A DNA stretch of 64,000 bases from Streptomyces cyaneochromogenes (GTDB lineage: Bacteria; Actinomycetota; Actinomycetes; Streptomycetales; Streptomycetaceae): the NCBI RefSeq assembly GCF_003963535.1, contig NZ_CP034539.1, positions 10,168,001 through 10,232,000 on the forward strand. The letters run 5' to 3'. The notes below the pieces were generated by a model that ran no database searches, was not told the DNA's origin, and saw only the letters and a list, made by a program, of their open reading frames with translations. Shown here piece by piece: positions 51,773-60,479 of this stretch. Numbering within the stretch: the stretch's first letter is position 1; every line of letters begins with the position of its first letter. The position numbers and the translations under genes are program-made.

Positions 51773-52681
51773 TCAGACGCCCTTGCGTAGCATGCGAGTC
51801 AGCGCCGCCCTATGATCGGGCGTGAACGCGTCCGGGCACGCCAGTCCCAGCGCCTGGGCCAGGTCCCGCCCGTAGAGGTCGACCGCCGACTCCACCAGTT
51901 CGGCGAGGACGGCCGTCGCCGCTCTCCCGCGCTGCCAGGCCGTACCCATGATCGCGCCCGCGATCACGGTGGCGGGCCACCACCACACTGCGAGCACCAC
52001 ATACAGCAGACCCCAGCCTGCCAGCCGGCAGGCCGAGGTGAAGGCGACTTGAGCGGTCGCGATCTCAGCACGCGACGCTTCCGGCATGCACAGCCACAGC
52101 CGTGGCCATGCTGCCGTGAGGTCAAGGTCGTAGGCCTGGTGCACACGCTCACCGGCTGCCCGCATCCGGTCGGCTATCCACGTCGGCCGGTCCGGTTCGA
52201 CCAGGCAGATCCGGTTGCGTAGGACAAGAAGCCGAGCAGAGTCCGGCAGGGGGTCGGAGTCGCCCGCTTCGCCCCAGCCCTGCTGACGGCGGTATCGCTC
52301 CAACAGCACGCGCCGGTAGGCCTGGTGGGCCTTCTGCCAATTCCTCCGGCGTTGTTCGGTCAGTCGGCGCCCCACGGGCCCGCGCCCCGTCGCGAGCCAC
52401 AACCTGGCCACGCCGCTGCCCACCGACTGTGCCACCAGGCCCACACCAGCGGATCCGAGCAGCAGCGCTGCACTGGCCAGCACCACCTGTCCGGCTCCCC
52501 GACGACGCGCTGCGATCCGGTTCACGTGGTTGGCAAGCATTCCCAGGTCGTACCAGTCGCCGTGGCGCAGCACCGTCGCCCCTGCCGCGGCAACCGCCAG
52601 ATAGAGCGTGCCCGGCAGTACCAGGAGTGACAACCAGCGCTCGGCGACCTTCTTACCCAGTTCGGCCAGGAAGGTGTTCAA
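51773..52681 (-). CDS. Hypothetical membrane protein with TTG start
   Basis: The protein has 302 residues. The only start that fits is TTG 52681, overlapping the upstream stop as TTGA; the N-terminus is FLAELGKKVAERWLSLLVLP. Hydrophobic stretches lie at about 15-35, 62-85 and 215-245. The cytoplasmic part is Arg-rich (VGRRLTEQRRRNWQKAHQAY). No enzyme motif was seen. It forms a translationally coupled pair with the small gene upstream, which has been cut by IS elements. Function unknown. Confidence 0.7.
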   Translation of the reverse strand: MNTFLAELGKKVAERWLSLLVLPGTLYLAVAAAGATVLRHGDWYDLGMLANHVNRIAARRRGAGQVVLASAALLLGSAGVGLVAQSVGSGVARLWLATGRGPVGRRLTEQRRRNWQKAHQAYRRVLLERYRRQQGWGEAGDSDPLPDSARLLVLRNRICLVEPDRPTWIADRMRAAGERVHQAYDLDLTAAWPRLWLCMPEASRAEIATAQVAFTSACRLAGWGLLYVVLAVWWWPATVIAGAIMGTAWQRGRAATAVLAELVESAVDLYGRDLAQALGLACPDAFTPDHRAALTRMLRKGV

Positions 52682-53055
52682 GGCCTGGTCCTGACGCGGA
52701 CCAGTGGTCGGTCATGGACTGTGCACACCGGATCGGTGCTTCGAGCGCCCCACGTGGGCAATTCCGCCCGCATGCAACGGTTCTCGCCTGGGCACGCGAG
52801 GACTTCCTCGATTGGATGTTCGTCGGGTCCGCCCAAGGGGTGATACGTGTTGCCCGTCCCGGAGGCGGGAGGGTGCGAGGCGGTTCGGTAACGCCCGAGA
52901 CCGGCCGCGTAGCCGGCCATTCTGAGCACGTCGTCCAGCTCTCTCAGGAGCCGTACCACCTGTTCAGCGTCGGCGCCGTCGCGCACGGCCGTGACGGCTT
53001 CTTCGGCTTTGGCTCGGGCCGCCCCCTCGCTCAGCGGTGGGCTTGCGGCCTCTAA
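52678..53055 (-). pseudogene. Small hypothetical gene truncated by IS5 insertion
   Basis: About 125 codons from the IS boundary to TGA 52678 survive. They include PPLSEGAARAKAEEAVTAVR, VVRLLRELDDVLRMAGYAAG and GPDEHPIEEVLACPGENRC. The first IS5 element begins directly at the 5' side. Joining across both IS elements (53055 to 55130) keeps the frame open as GAAGVLEAASPP. The protein probably worked with the membrane protein it overlaps. No family recognised. Confidence 0.65.
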
Positions 53056-54003
53056 GAGGGCAACTGATCTGGTTTGCAGGTGTTTTGGGGTGTTCGCAGT
53101 GACTGTGGCGACGGTGGGTCGTTGCGTGACTCGTGAGTTCTCGACGCCCTTATCGCAGTGACGTCTCGGATGCCCGCTGGACGTTGATCGAGCCCGTGTT
53201 CGTGGCATGGCGGGCCGCTCGCACCGGTCCGGGAACCGCGGCACGGGTGCATGATCTGCGGGAGATCGTGAACGCCATCCTCTACGTCAACCGCACGGGT
53301 ATCCCCTGGGAGTACCTGCCGCACGACTTCCCTCCGTACAAGACCGTCTACGACTACTACGCGAAGTGGGAAGTGGACGGCACTACGCAGCGGGTGCACG
53401 ATCTGCTGCGCGACAAGGCCCGCCGTGCGCAGGGCCGGCCTGCAGCCCCGTCGGCTGCCGTGATCGATGCGCAGAGCGTGAAAACCTCCGCGAACGTCGC
53501 TGAGGCCAGTCAGGGCATCGACGCCGGCAAGAAAATCAAAGGGCGTAAGCGTCACGTGGCCACGGACACGCTCGGCCTGGTCCTGGCCGTCATCGTCACG
53601 GCCGCCTCGGTTCACGACTCCACCGGCGGAAAACACCTGCTCGACGAGCTCGCCGCCTCGCATCCCAGCGTGACGAAGGTCTGGGCCGACGGCGGATACC
53701 AGAACAGCGTCTTCCAGTACGGAGCCGCAAGGGGAATCGACGTCGAGGTCGTGAAACGGCCCACCACGAAAGGATTCCAACCCCAGGCGAAACGCTGGGT
53801 GATCGAGCGGACGTTCGGCTGGCTGATGCAGCACCGGCGCCTCGTCAGGGACTACGAAGCACTGCCCCAGCGATCCCGCACAATGGTCCACTGGGCCATG
53901 GCTAACAAAACTAGCCGCGAGCTCACCGGAGAATCCACACCAACCTGGCGAATCGAAACCGGCGAACCGGGCAGAGCGACCTGAACATTGATCAGATGCC
54001 CTC
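53056..54003 (+). mobile_element. IS5-family element A (948 bp)
   Basis: The terminal repeats are GAGGGCAACTGATC and, reversed, GAGGGCATCTGATC (13 of 14). The target duplication is TAA at 53053-53055 and 54004-54006, which fits the TNA rule of the IS1031 subgroup. It abuts element B and shares the central TAA with it. Confidence 0.88.
53133..53984 (+). CDS. IS5-family transposase A
   Basis: The protein has 283 residues in one frame from GTG 53133. It starts RRPYRSDVSDARWTLIEPVF and has PWEYLPHDFPPYKTVYDYYA. DDE residues lie in AAVIDAQSVKTSAN (first Asp), KVWADGGYQNSVF (second Asp) and IERTFGWLMQHRRLVRDYE (Glu). It is intact. It is clearly related to, but not the same as, transposase B. Confidence 0.93.
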   Translation: MSSRRPYRSDVSDARWTLIEPVFVAWRAARTGPGTAARVHDLREIVNAILYVNRTGIPWEYLPHDFPPYKTVYDYYAKWEVDGTTQRVHDLLRDKARRAQGRPAAPSAAVIDAQSVKTSANVAEASQGIDAGKKIKGRKRHVATDTLGLVLAVIVTAASVHDSTGGKHLLDELAASHPSVTKVWADGGYQNSVFQYGAARGIDVEVVKRPTTKGFQPQAKRWVIERTFGWLMQHRRLVRDYEALPQRSRTMVHWAMANKTSRELTGESTPTWRIETGEPGRAT

Positions 54004-54006
54004 TAA

Positions 54007-55129
54007 GAGGTCGTTTTCCTCTGTAGTGCGGTGTTATCTCTTGTTTTGCTCCTGCTGATGATCTGGTGCTGGCGAGTCTGCAGTGCGGGCAGCGGTTGGC
54101 GAGGCGGATGGTGTGGCGTCTGGGAAGAGAGCCGACTTACGCCTGTCTCATTCCAGGACGCCCGGATCTGTCCCGTGCTCCCGCCAGGCGGAACGCACGC
54201 CTGGGCGCACGCCCCCAACCGGCGGTATGCCCAGGTCATGACCGACCGTCGTGCGTATCCGAGTGATCTGTCCGATGCCCGCTGGGAGTTGATCGAGCCG
54301 GTGCTGTCCGCCTGGCGCTTCGAACGCCGCGGCCGGGCCCTGGACTTCGGCCGGCCGCCCCGGCACGACCTGCGCGAGATCATGAACGCGATCCTGTACG
54401 TGGACCGCACCGGCTGCCAGTGGGCCTACCTCCCGCACGACTTCCCGCCCCACCAGACGGTCTACGGCTACTTCGCCAAATGGCAGACCGACGGCGTCTT
54501 CGCCCAGCTCAACGGCTTGTTACGGGAGTTGGTGCGCCAGCAGGAAGGCAAACACCGCCACCCTTCGGCCTGCGTGATCGACGCCCAGAGCGTCAAGACC
54601 TCCACCTCCGTCCCCGCCAGAACACAAGGCATCGACGCGGGCAAGAAGATCGTCGGCCGCAAGCGCAGCATCATCACTGACACCCTCGGCCTGCTGCTGG
54701 CGGTGCTGGTCACGGCGGCCGGCGTCCAGGATTCCACCGCCGGCCGCACGCTGCTCGAGCAGGCCGCCACCGACCACCCCACCCTGCGCAAGGTCTGGGT
54801 CGACGGCGGCTACCGCAAGCACTTCGTCGAGCACGCCGCCACCCTCGGCATCGACCTCGAAATCGTCCAACGCACCCCCGGGACCAGAGGATTCGCCCCG
54901 ATCCCGAAGCGGTGGACAGTCGAGCGAACCTACGGCTGGCTCATGCTGCACCGGCGCCTGGCCCGCGACTACGAAACCCACCCGCACCGCTCCGAAGCCA
55001 TGATCCACCTGGCCATGACCGACCTGATGGCCCGCCGCCTCACCGGCGAGACCACCATCTCCTGGCGCGACCCGACATAGCAGAATCAAAGCGACATCTC
55101 GGGATGAAACAACGGGAGAAAACGACCTC
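54007..55129 (+). mobile_element. IS5-family element B (1123 bp)
   Basis: The ends are GAGGTCGTTTTC on the left and its complement GAAAACGACCTC at 55118-55129 on the right. The target duplication is TAA at 54004-54006 and 55130-55132. It carries about 230 bases of untranslated leader before its transposase. Confidence 0.87.
54238..55080 (+). CDS. IS5-family transposase B
   Basis: The protein has 280 residues from ATG 54238. It starts DRRAYPSDLSDARWELIEPV. DDE residues lie in ACVIDAQSVKTSTS, KVWVDGGYRKHFVE and VERTYGWLMLHRRLARDYE. The frame is complete and ends 49 bases before the right repeat. A longer open frame upstream to 54031 has no transposase similarity. Confidence 0.92.
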   Translation: MTDRRAYPSDLSDARWELIEPVLSAWRFERRGRALDFGRPPRHDLREIMNAILYVDRTGCQWAYLPHDFPPHQTVYGYFAKWQTDGVFAQLNGLLRELVRQQEGKHRHPSACVIDAQSVKTSTSVPARTQGIDAGKKIVGRKRSIITDTLGLLLAVLVTAAGVQDSTAGRTLLEQAATDHPTLRKVWVDGGYRKHFVEHAATLGIDLEIVQRTPGTRGFAPIPKRWTVERTYGWLMLHRRLARDYETHPHRSEAMIHLAMTDLMARRLTGETTISWRDPT

Positions 55130-55132
55130 TAA

Positions 55133-55695
55133 GACTCCGGCCGCACCAAGGGTGGAAGAGGTGTGCCCCCGGTCCCCCGACGCCCTGTACCGGCGGGGGA
55201 CCACGGCCCACTCGGCATCCGTCACGTTGGTCGGGTACCGGCGTGCGCGCATCGGGTTGCCGGCGGCGTTTCCGAATCGGTGCTTGTGGAGAACGGTCCC
55301 CGGCTCGAGTAGCAACAGACGGCAAGCGGTCTCAGGGGGCTTGACTTCGTCATTGAGGCTCCTCGTGGACCGCCGACTCGGCGAAGATCACCTGGATCCT
55401 CATACCGGAACGCGTAACGGTTGATCCCCTACACCACGACGCGGGACGCGACCCCCGCTCCCTGGATCTTGCGGTTTCCGGCCCGCCGTCGGCCACTGTC
55501 CTGCGGACGCCTCGCCTCCTCGGCGGACACGAGAACTGTCTTGCAACGCTCAACGAACTCATAGGCCAGGTGAGGCGAGGTCTGAGTGGCGCGTACTGCT
55601 TGAGGGTTCGGGGTCGTTGGCGGCGGCTTTGATGTTCTCGGGGATCGGCCGGCGACGCGTCGGCCCTCGAGTATGATCACGATCGAGTCTTAGTC
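55133..55695. other. Decayed stretch with an IS5-type transposase start
   Basis: At 55193-55252 the minus strand reads RARRYPTNVTDAEWAVV, the typical opening of another IS5-group transposase, which then runs into unrelated text. A leftward stretch around 55500-55600 (PHLAYEFVERCKTVLVSAEE) looks like the end of some protein, family unknown. No intact gene. Confidence 0.45.
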
Positions 55696-55701
55696 TTGAC
55701 A
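55696..55701 (+). promoter_or_regulatory. -35-like TTGACA with AGTCTT repeats
   Basis: TTGACA lies inside AGTCTTAGTCTTGACAAAGT, which repeats AGTCTT twice and ends in the partial inverse AAAGTCT. It is about 110 bases upstream of the DUF2180 gene. The repeats may be an operator. Confidence 0.4.
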
Positions 55702-55807
55702 AAGTCTAAACTGGGGCCTACTTTTCAAGCTCCTTGAGTAGATGTGCGTGGCCTGGGGGCTTTGTTCGTGCCGCCGCATCCGGCCCCTGCTGAAATCGGA
55801 GTTGGAC

Positions 55808-56017
55808 ATGAGGTGCTACGACTGCCTCCAGGAGGCGCGCAGCGACACCGCCGGCATCGGTGTGTGCTCGCGCTGCGGCTTGGCCGCCTGCGAGAACCAC
55901 GCCCGCGTACGTCAGGTACAGGTCACCCGCCAGGTCGGCATGGGTGTTGCGTACGGCCGTATCCCGGCGCGCAGGGTGGTGTGCCACACCTGTGACAGGG
56001 CCGAAACGGCGCACTGA
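55808..56017 (+). CDS. DUF2180-family small zinc-binding protein
   Basis: The protein has 69 residues from ATG 55808 (GGAG 6 bases upstream). It is the compact Cys/His pattern of this Streptomyces family: MRCYDCLQEA, GVCSRCGLAACENHARV and RRVVCHTCDRAE. The spacing suggests two zinc sites. Members are common in Streptomyces and of unknown function. It is isolated in this IS-rich area. Confidence 0.75.
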   Translation: MRCYDCLQEARSDTAGIGVCSRCGLAACENHARVRQVQVTRQVGMGVAYGRIPARRVVCHTCDRAETAH

Positions 56018-56842
56018 CCGCATGGGGCGCTTGTCGCGCCCGCATCACCGGTCGCCGAGTGGGCGCCGTCCGTCCGGGCATGCGTTCTTGGCCTGCCCGG
56101 ACGTCGTCCCCGGTCACTGCCGTAGCGTCCGGGCCTCAGCCGTGGCCGCGGCTCGGTGCGCCATGCTGGAGGCGCGACCGCGGACGACAAGATGTCGTAG
56201 GGCCGGGCTTGTTCCTGCTCGGCGGCAGCTTCCTCGAGAGGCTTCATGGCGTCTTCGTCGCCGATGATCCCGCGTGCCGTGGGGGCAGGGGCGTTGTGGA
56301 GTCCACGCTGACCGCCGGACAAGTCCGTTTTGCCCTGGCGGTGACTTCGACGATCAGGCCTTCCGGCAGCGCGGTGAAGAGACCGGTGTTCCTCCCGACC
56401 TGCAAACACCCGTAGGCGGTCGGTCAGCCTCGAACTCGCCTGGCAATCGTCCGCCACTGCGCGTCTGCTCGGGGCCGACCGCATCGCATCCTCAAACTGA
56501 TTCGGCAGCCGCGCCACGTCACGGTCGTCGTCTTGTCAGATCCGCCAGAAGGTCGGCGGTGTTCTTCCGGCCGTGAACGGGTCCAGTGTTGCCGCACGAC
56601 GCCGTTGTCAAGCTCGCTACCACGGGGTTGTAGCCAGTCGCTGTAGGCCTGCCGGAACGACCGGGCAGCAGGTCGAGCCGCTCTTGAGGCATGGGGACCT
56701 CGTGCCGAACCGGATGAGACCGGTGAGCCAGGTCGTGGCCTCGACTGTCGCTTCCAGCGGCGGCGGGTCCAGCCGCACGCGGTGTTCCGAGGTCGCGCTC
56801 GGGGCTGAAGTTTGTATTGACAGTGCTCGACGGGCCCTCATA
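56018..56842. other. No recognisable gene
   Basis: Frames here are short and overlapping on both strands and none has a family signature or a good start. It is probably decayed sequence. The GntR-type operator at 56843 ends the stretch. Confidence 0.5.
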
Positions 56843-56859
56843 TGGTCGACAAACGACAA
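56843..56859. promoter_or_regulatory. GntR-type operator before the RidA operon
   Basis: TGGTCGACAAACGACAA matches the sites at 47899-47940 and 48378. It is 152 bases upstream of the ridA start, next to a possible promoter TTGACAGTGCTCG at about 56817. Confidence 0.7.
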
Positions 56860-57010
56860 TACGGGGGCGGATTTAAGCCACCGCATGGCGTTATGTCACC
56901 ACTGTTACTCGAGGGGAGTGCCGAGTGCAGATGATCAAGATTCATGCGAAGCGGGTTCTCGTGGCCCACTGTGTGGGCGTGTGCCCTGTTCCGCCCGCGG
57001 AGGTGGCGCG

Positions 57011-57496
57011 ATGAGCCAGTCCGTGACTTCGGCAGCGAACACCGACTCGGCTTCCGATCGGCTCCAGGCCCTGGGGCTGGCCCTTCCAGAGCTCCGTGAC
57101 AACCCGTACTACGTGCCCCACCGGAAGGTGGGCTCCAGCATCCACCTCTCCGGCCAACTCCCGTTCAAGGACGGCGAGCTGCTGGGTCAGGGCGTTGTCG
57201 GCCGGGACGTGGAGTTGGAGACCGCGCAGGAGCTGGCGCGCCATGCCGCGCTCAACTGCCTCGCTGCCGCTGTGCAGGCGGTGGGCGACCTGGACCGGGT
57301 CAGGATCGTGCAGATGCTGGTCTTCGTGGCCAGCACGCCGGACTTCGGTGAGCAGTCGCAGGTCGCCAACGCGGCCAGTGAACTGCTCATCGAGGTACTG
57401 GGGGAGAACGGACGCCACGCCCGCACCGCGATCGGTGTCGCCGGGCTGCCTCTCAACACCCCTGTCGAGATCCAGATGGTCTGCACCGCTGCGTAG
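57011..57496 (+). CDS. ridA: RidA-family enamine/imine deaminase
   Basis: The protein has 161 residues; GGAGG precedes ATG 57011. The RidA core is HLSGQLPFKDGELLGQGVVG, HAALNCLAAAVQAVGDL, VFVASTPDFGEQSQVANAAS and HARTAIGVAGLPLNTPVEI. It belongs to the longer branch with an extra N-terminal helix. RidA removes reactive 2-aminoacrylate-type intermediates, matching the PLP-dependent enzyme gene that follows 124 bases later. Its central 364 bases are repeated exactly at 46817-47180 in inverse orientation. Confidence 0.9.
   Translation: MSQSVTSAANTDSASDRLQALGLALPELRDNPYYVPHRKVGSSIHLSGQLPFKDGELLGQGVVGRDVELETAQELARHAALNCLAAAVQAVGDLDRVRIVQMLVFVASTPDFGEQSQVANAASELLIEVLGENGRHARTAIGVAGLPLNTPVEIQMVCTAA
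57112..57475 (+). repeat. 364-bp inverted repeat, copy B (ridA segment)
   Basis: It is the partner of 46817-47180 (minus). Recombination between the two would invert the 10-kb block with GntR and the IS elements. Confidence 0.9.
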
Positions 57497-57620
57497 GGCG
57501 GGCCCGACGGCGGTGCACCGCAAGTGCGCGCGATATCGCGGGCCGCGCGCCTTCGGCATCCAGGGGGAGTCAACACCCGTGCCCCTCGATCATTCCAGGC
57601 AGAACCACAAGGAGGGCAGC

Positions 57621-58730
57621 GTGAACCGGCTGCAACGAGCACTCGACGCTCTGGTCGAGCGGATCGACACCCCCGCGCCGATCGTGCTGGTCGACGTCAT
57701 GCAGGGCAACATCGACCGCGTCCAAGGCTTCGCCGACCAGCGCAACCTCAAGGTCAGGCCGCACGTCAAGACGCACAAGTGCGTGGAGATCGGGCGACGC
57801 CAGCTCGAGGCCGGTGCGGTCGGGATCACCGCGGGGAACGTCGGTGAGGCCGAGGTCTTCGCCGCGGCCGGATTCGACGACATCTTCCTCGCCTACCCGA
57901 TCTGGGCCGCGGGAACAAAGCGAGCCCGGATCCGCCGGCTCGCCGAGTCCGCCCGGCTACGGGTCGGCGTCGACAACGTCGCGGCGATCGAGACCCTCGC
58001 CGACGCGATGGGAGACGAACCCGACCGGTTGCAGGTCGTGCTCGAGGTCGACTGCGGCGCCCGCCGTTCCGGGGCGCCGCCCGAGGCTGCGGGCGATCTC
58101 GCGCTCGCCGCCCGCAAGCGCGGCCTGGTGCCGGTGGGCGTCTTCACCTATCCCGGTCACGGCAGCGCCGGCCGGGACGCTCGCCGGCGTGCCGCGCAGG
58201 ACCAGGAGGCCGCGCTCACCACCGCGGTACGCAGCCTCGCCGACGTCGGGGTCACCGCAGAAGTGGTCAGCGCCGGCTCCACCCCCACCCTCGAGTTCTG
58301 CACCAGCAGCAGCGTGATCACCGAGATCCGTCCCGGCGAGTACGTCTTCGGAGATCTGAACAACGCCCGGCTGGGCTCCTGCACGGACGACCAGATCGCG
58401 TTGTTCGTCGCCGGCACCGTGGTCAGCGACTGGGTCCCCGACCAGGTCATCCTCGATGTGGGCACCAAAGCCCTCAGCCGCGAAGGCAGCCCTGAGATCG
58501 GCTACGGCGGTATCGCCGGCACGAAGGCAGTACTGGCCAAGCTCAACGAGTACCACGGATTCCTTCCGCTGCCGGACGGGGAGTTCCGCCCCAGCGTCGG
58601 CACCGTCGTCCCCGTGGTGCCGAACCACGTATGCCCGGTCGTCCTCGGTTTCGAGGAGCTGATCGTCACCGACAGCACGGGCACGTCGCTGCAGCGGTGG
58701 CCGGTCGACGCCCGCGGATTCCTCAACTGA
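57621..58730 (+). CDS. DSD1-type PLP enzyme (D-serine dehydratase/D-threonine aldolase family)
   Basis: The protein has 369 residues; AAGGAGGG precedes GTG 57621. It has the alanine racemase-like N-terminal barrel with PLP Lys50 in KVRPHVKTHKCVEIG and a C-terminal domain with the metal pair His336/Cys338 in VPNHVCPVV. Both features define eukaryotic-type D-serine dehydratase and D-threonine aldolase. It would cleave or deaminate a D- (or beta-hydroxy-) amino acid; enamine products fit with the RidA upstream. The N-terminal codons recur in the fusion pseudogene at 46782. Confidence 0.88.
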   Translation: MNRLQRALDALVERIDTPAPIVLVDVMQGNIDRVQGFADQRNLKVRPHVKTHKCVEIGRRQLEAGAVGITAGNVGEAEVFAAAGFDDIFLAYPIWAAGTKRARIRRLAESARLRVGVDNVAAIETLADAMGDEPDRLQVVLEVDCGARRSGAPPEAAGDLALAARKRGLVPVGVFTYPGHGSAGRDARRRAAQDQEAALTTAVRSLADVGVTAEVVSAGSTPTLEFCTSSSVITEIRPGEYVFGDLNNARLGSCTDDQIALFVAGTVVSDWVPDQVILDVGTKALSREGSPEIGYGGIAGTKAVLAKLNEYHGFLPLPDGEFRPSVGTVVPVVPNHVCPVVLGFEELIVTDSTGTSLQRWPVDARGFLN

Positions 58731-58801
58731 CTGGCACGGGACGAGATTTCCGTGGTCGAGCCCACCACCCGACCGACCTCCCCCGTAAAGGAGTGCCTGA
58801 C

Positions 58802-59536
58802 ATGAGACTCAACAACGTCATGGCCCTGGTGACCGGCGCCAGCAGTGGCATCGGACAGGCGGTGAGTTCCCACTTCCGCCGCGAAGGCGCGCGGCTGCTG
58901 CTCACCGGCCGCAGGGAGCAGCTCGACAGCGCTGAGCCCGACGACCTGTACGTTCCCGGAGACCTCAACGACGAGGCGTTCGTCGAGAGTCTGGCCAAGC
59001 AGGCCGCCGAGTCTCTCGGCACCGTCGACGTCGTTGTCCTCAACCACGGCCTGCAGGCCGTCAGTCCGCTCACCGAGATGGCCTGCGACGACGCGAAGAA
59101 CGTGCTCGAGAGCAACCTGCTCAGCGCGTTCCTGGTGATGAAGCACTTCGCGCCGCTGATGCCCGAGACCGGTGGCTCGTTCGTCTGCGTCAGTTCACGG
59201 CTGGGCATGGTCGGCATGTCCGGGCAGGTCCTGTATTCCGCCGCCAAGGGGGGCCTCATCATGCTCGCCAAGGGCGCGGCGATCGAATGGGCCCCGCGCA
59301 ACATCCGTGTCAACGTCGTCGCTCCGGGCCTGACCGCCACCCCGATCATCGAAGAGGCGTTCCAGCGCAGGCCCGACCCCGAGGGCTACCGCCGTGAGCG
59401 CGAGAGCACGATCCCGCTCCAACGCCTCGCCACCCCTGAAGAGGTGGCTGACGCGGTGCTCTTCTTCGCATCGTCGGAATCGTCGTACGTGACCGGATCG
59501 GTCCTGACCGTCGACGGCGGATACACCGCTTTCTGA
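58802..59536 (+). CDS. Short-chain dehydrogenase/reductase (copy 2)
   Basis: The protein has 244 residues; AAAGGAG precedes ATG 58802. Motifs are TGASSGIGQA, LNHGLQ (for NNAG), VCVSSRLGMVG with the Ser and LYSAAKGG with Tyr/Lys. The C-terminus is VLTVDGGYTAF. It is the same length as the SDR at 42182 and shares most motifs word for word. It is third in the ridA operon. The substrate may be a hydroxy compound made or used by the PLP enzyme. Confidence 0.9.
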   Translation: MRLNNVMALVTGASSGIGQAVSSHFRREGARLLLTGRREQLDSAEPDDLYVPGDLNDEAFVESLAKQAAESLGTVDVVVLNHGLQAVSPLTEMACDDAKNVLESNLLSAFLVMKHFAPLMPETGGSFVCVSSRLGMVGMSGQVLYSAAKGGLIMLAKGAAIEWAPRNIRVNVVAPGLTATPIIEEAFQRRPDPEGYRRERESTIPLQRLATPEEVADAVLFFASSESSYVTGSVLTVDGGYTAF

Positions 59537-59877
59537 ATACCCCTGCTGGGCACCACCACCAGCAATGGGCTGAACGACCTGCTCTCCGTCTCGCTTTCTG
59601 TCCCGGGCGACCGCAGATTGCGACATGAACGATCGAACACGCGTCGAGCGCGTCCCCATTCGCCACACTCGAACGGTGCCGCCCACAGTGCGCGCGTGCC
59701 GACAACCGCATCCGAGGCGCCCGGCCACCCTGGCACCAGCCGCGATGCGTCGCCGGCCTCCGCACATCGGGAACGGGTCACGCCCATGAGCGCGTGCCAG
59801 ACGCCGCTCGGCAACGGCCCATTGACCGTGACCGCGGCTACCAACTTCTCAAGCTCAACAAGCTCAAAAGGAAAGAC
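59537..59877. other. Intergenic region before the truncated cupin
   Basis: No gene is supported in these 341 bases. AAAAGGAAAG at the end is the ribosome site of the cupin frame. No operator like those at 47899 or 27371 was found. Confidence 0.5.
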
Positions 59878-60156
59878 ATGTCGCTCCTGAAGGCCATCGA
59901 CACCAATCCCTCCTTCGCGCCGCGAGAGTCCGGCCCGCTCCCGGAACATCTGATTTGCGGCAACCCCGCCTTCAAGACCTGGGCCCAGGACGTCGCCCGT
60001 GGGGAGTCGATCCATACGGGAGTCTGGGAAGCGACGCCCGGCGAGACGCGCTCGATCAAGGGCGAGACTTTCGAGTTCTGCCACATCCTCGTCGGCATCG
60101 TCGAGCTCACGCCGGAAGGTGGCGAGCCGGTGGTCGATGTCGATGCCAGGCCATGA
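59878..60156 (+). pseudogene. Truncated DUF861/EutQ-like cupin
   Basis: From ATG 59878 (GGAAAG upstream) 86 residues match the cupin at 25033 closely, including IHTGVWEATPGETRSIKGET and HILVGIVELTPEGGEPVV. After GEPVV the match ends abruptly and six unrelated residues reach a stop. The missing 30 residues contain the last barrel strands and a likely metal-binding part, so the product is probably not functional. Confidence 0.8.
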
Positions 60157-60479
60157 TCGTCTCCGGGATCTCTCGCGAAACTACATGCTGAGCAACGTCG
60201 CCGTGGCCGATGGACCGCTCGGCCCGTCCATCAGCCGTAGGCCCGGCTCTGCTTCATTCCTCACAGGGCTCGCCCACGTGCAGGCCGGGCAACGCAGTAA
60301 CCGGGATGAAGATCCGTTCCGCGACGTCCACTGGCGTGCGGTCGACTCCGCCCCGGGTGGCCAGTCTCCGGCGGCGGCCTTGATTCCGCCGGCCTGGCCG
60401 CCCGGACGGATCTTCGGCAGGACGGCGCTGTGAAGCAGTTCCCGCCGCTGGCACCTGCCTCGCAGTGCCTGGTCACCGG
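60157..60479. other. No intact gene; unidentified debris
   Basis: The minus strand has a frame with VDVAERIFIPVTALPGLHVG, faintly like a P-type ATPase membrane helix, but the order with the neighbour fragment would be wrong. Nothing else is recognisable. Confidence 0.35.

Noticed and set aside
56573..57010. N-terminal extension of RidA to 56573
   Set aside because: The frame is open but has no family similarity, and ATG 57011 has a good GGAGG site.
60157..60479. Front part of the P-type ATPase (ERIFIPVTALP)
   Set aside because: The resemblance is weak, and this piece lies after the DKTGT segment in reading direction, the wrong order for an ATPase.
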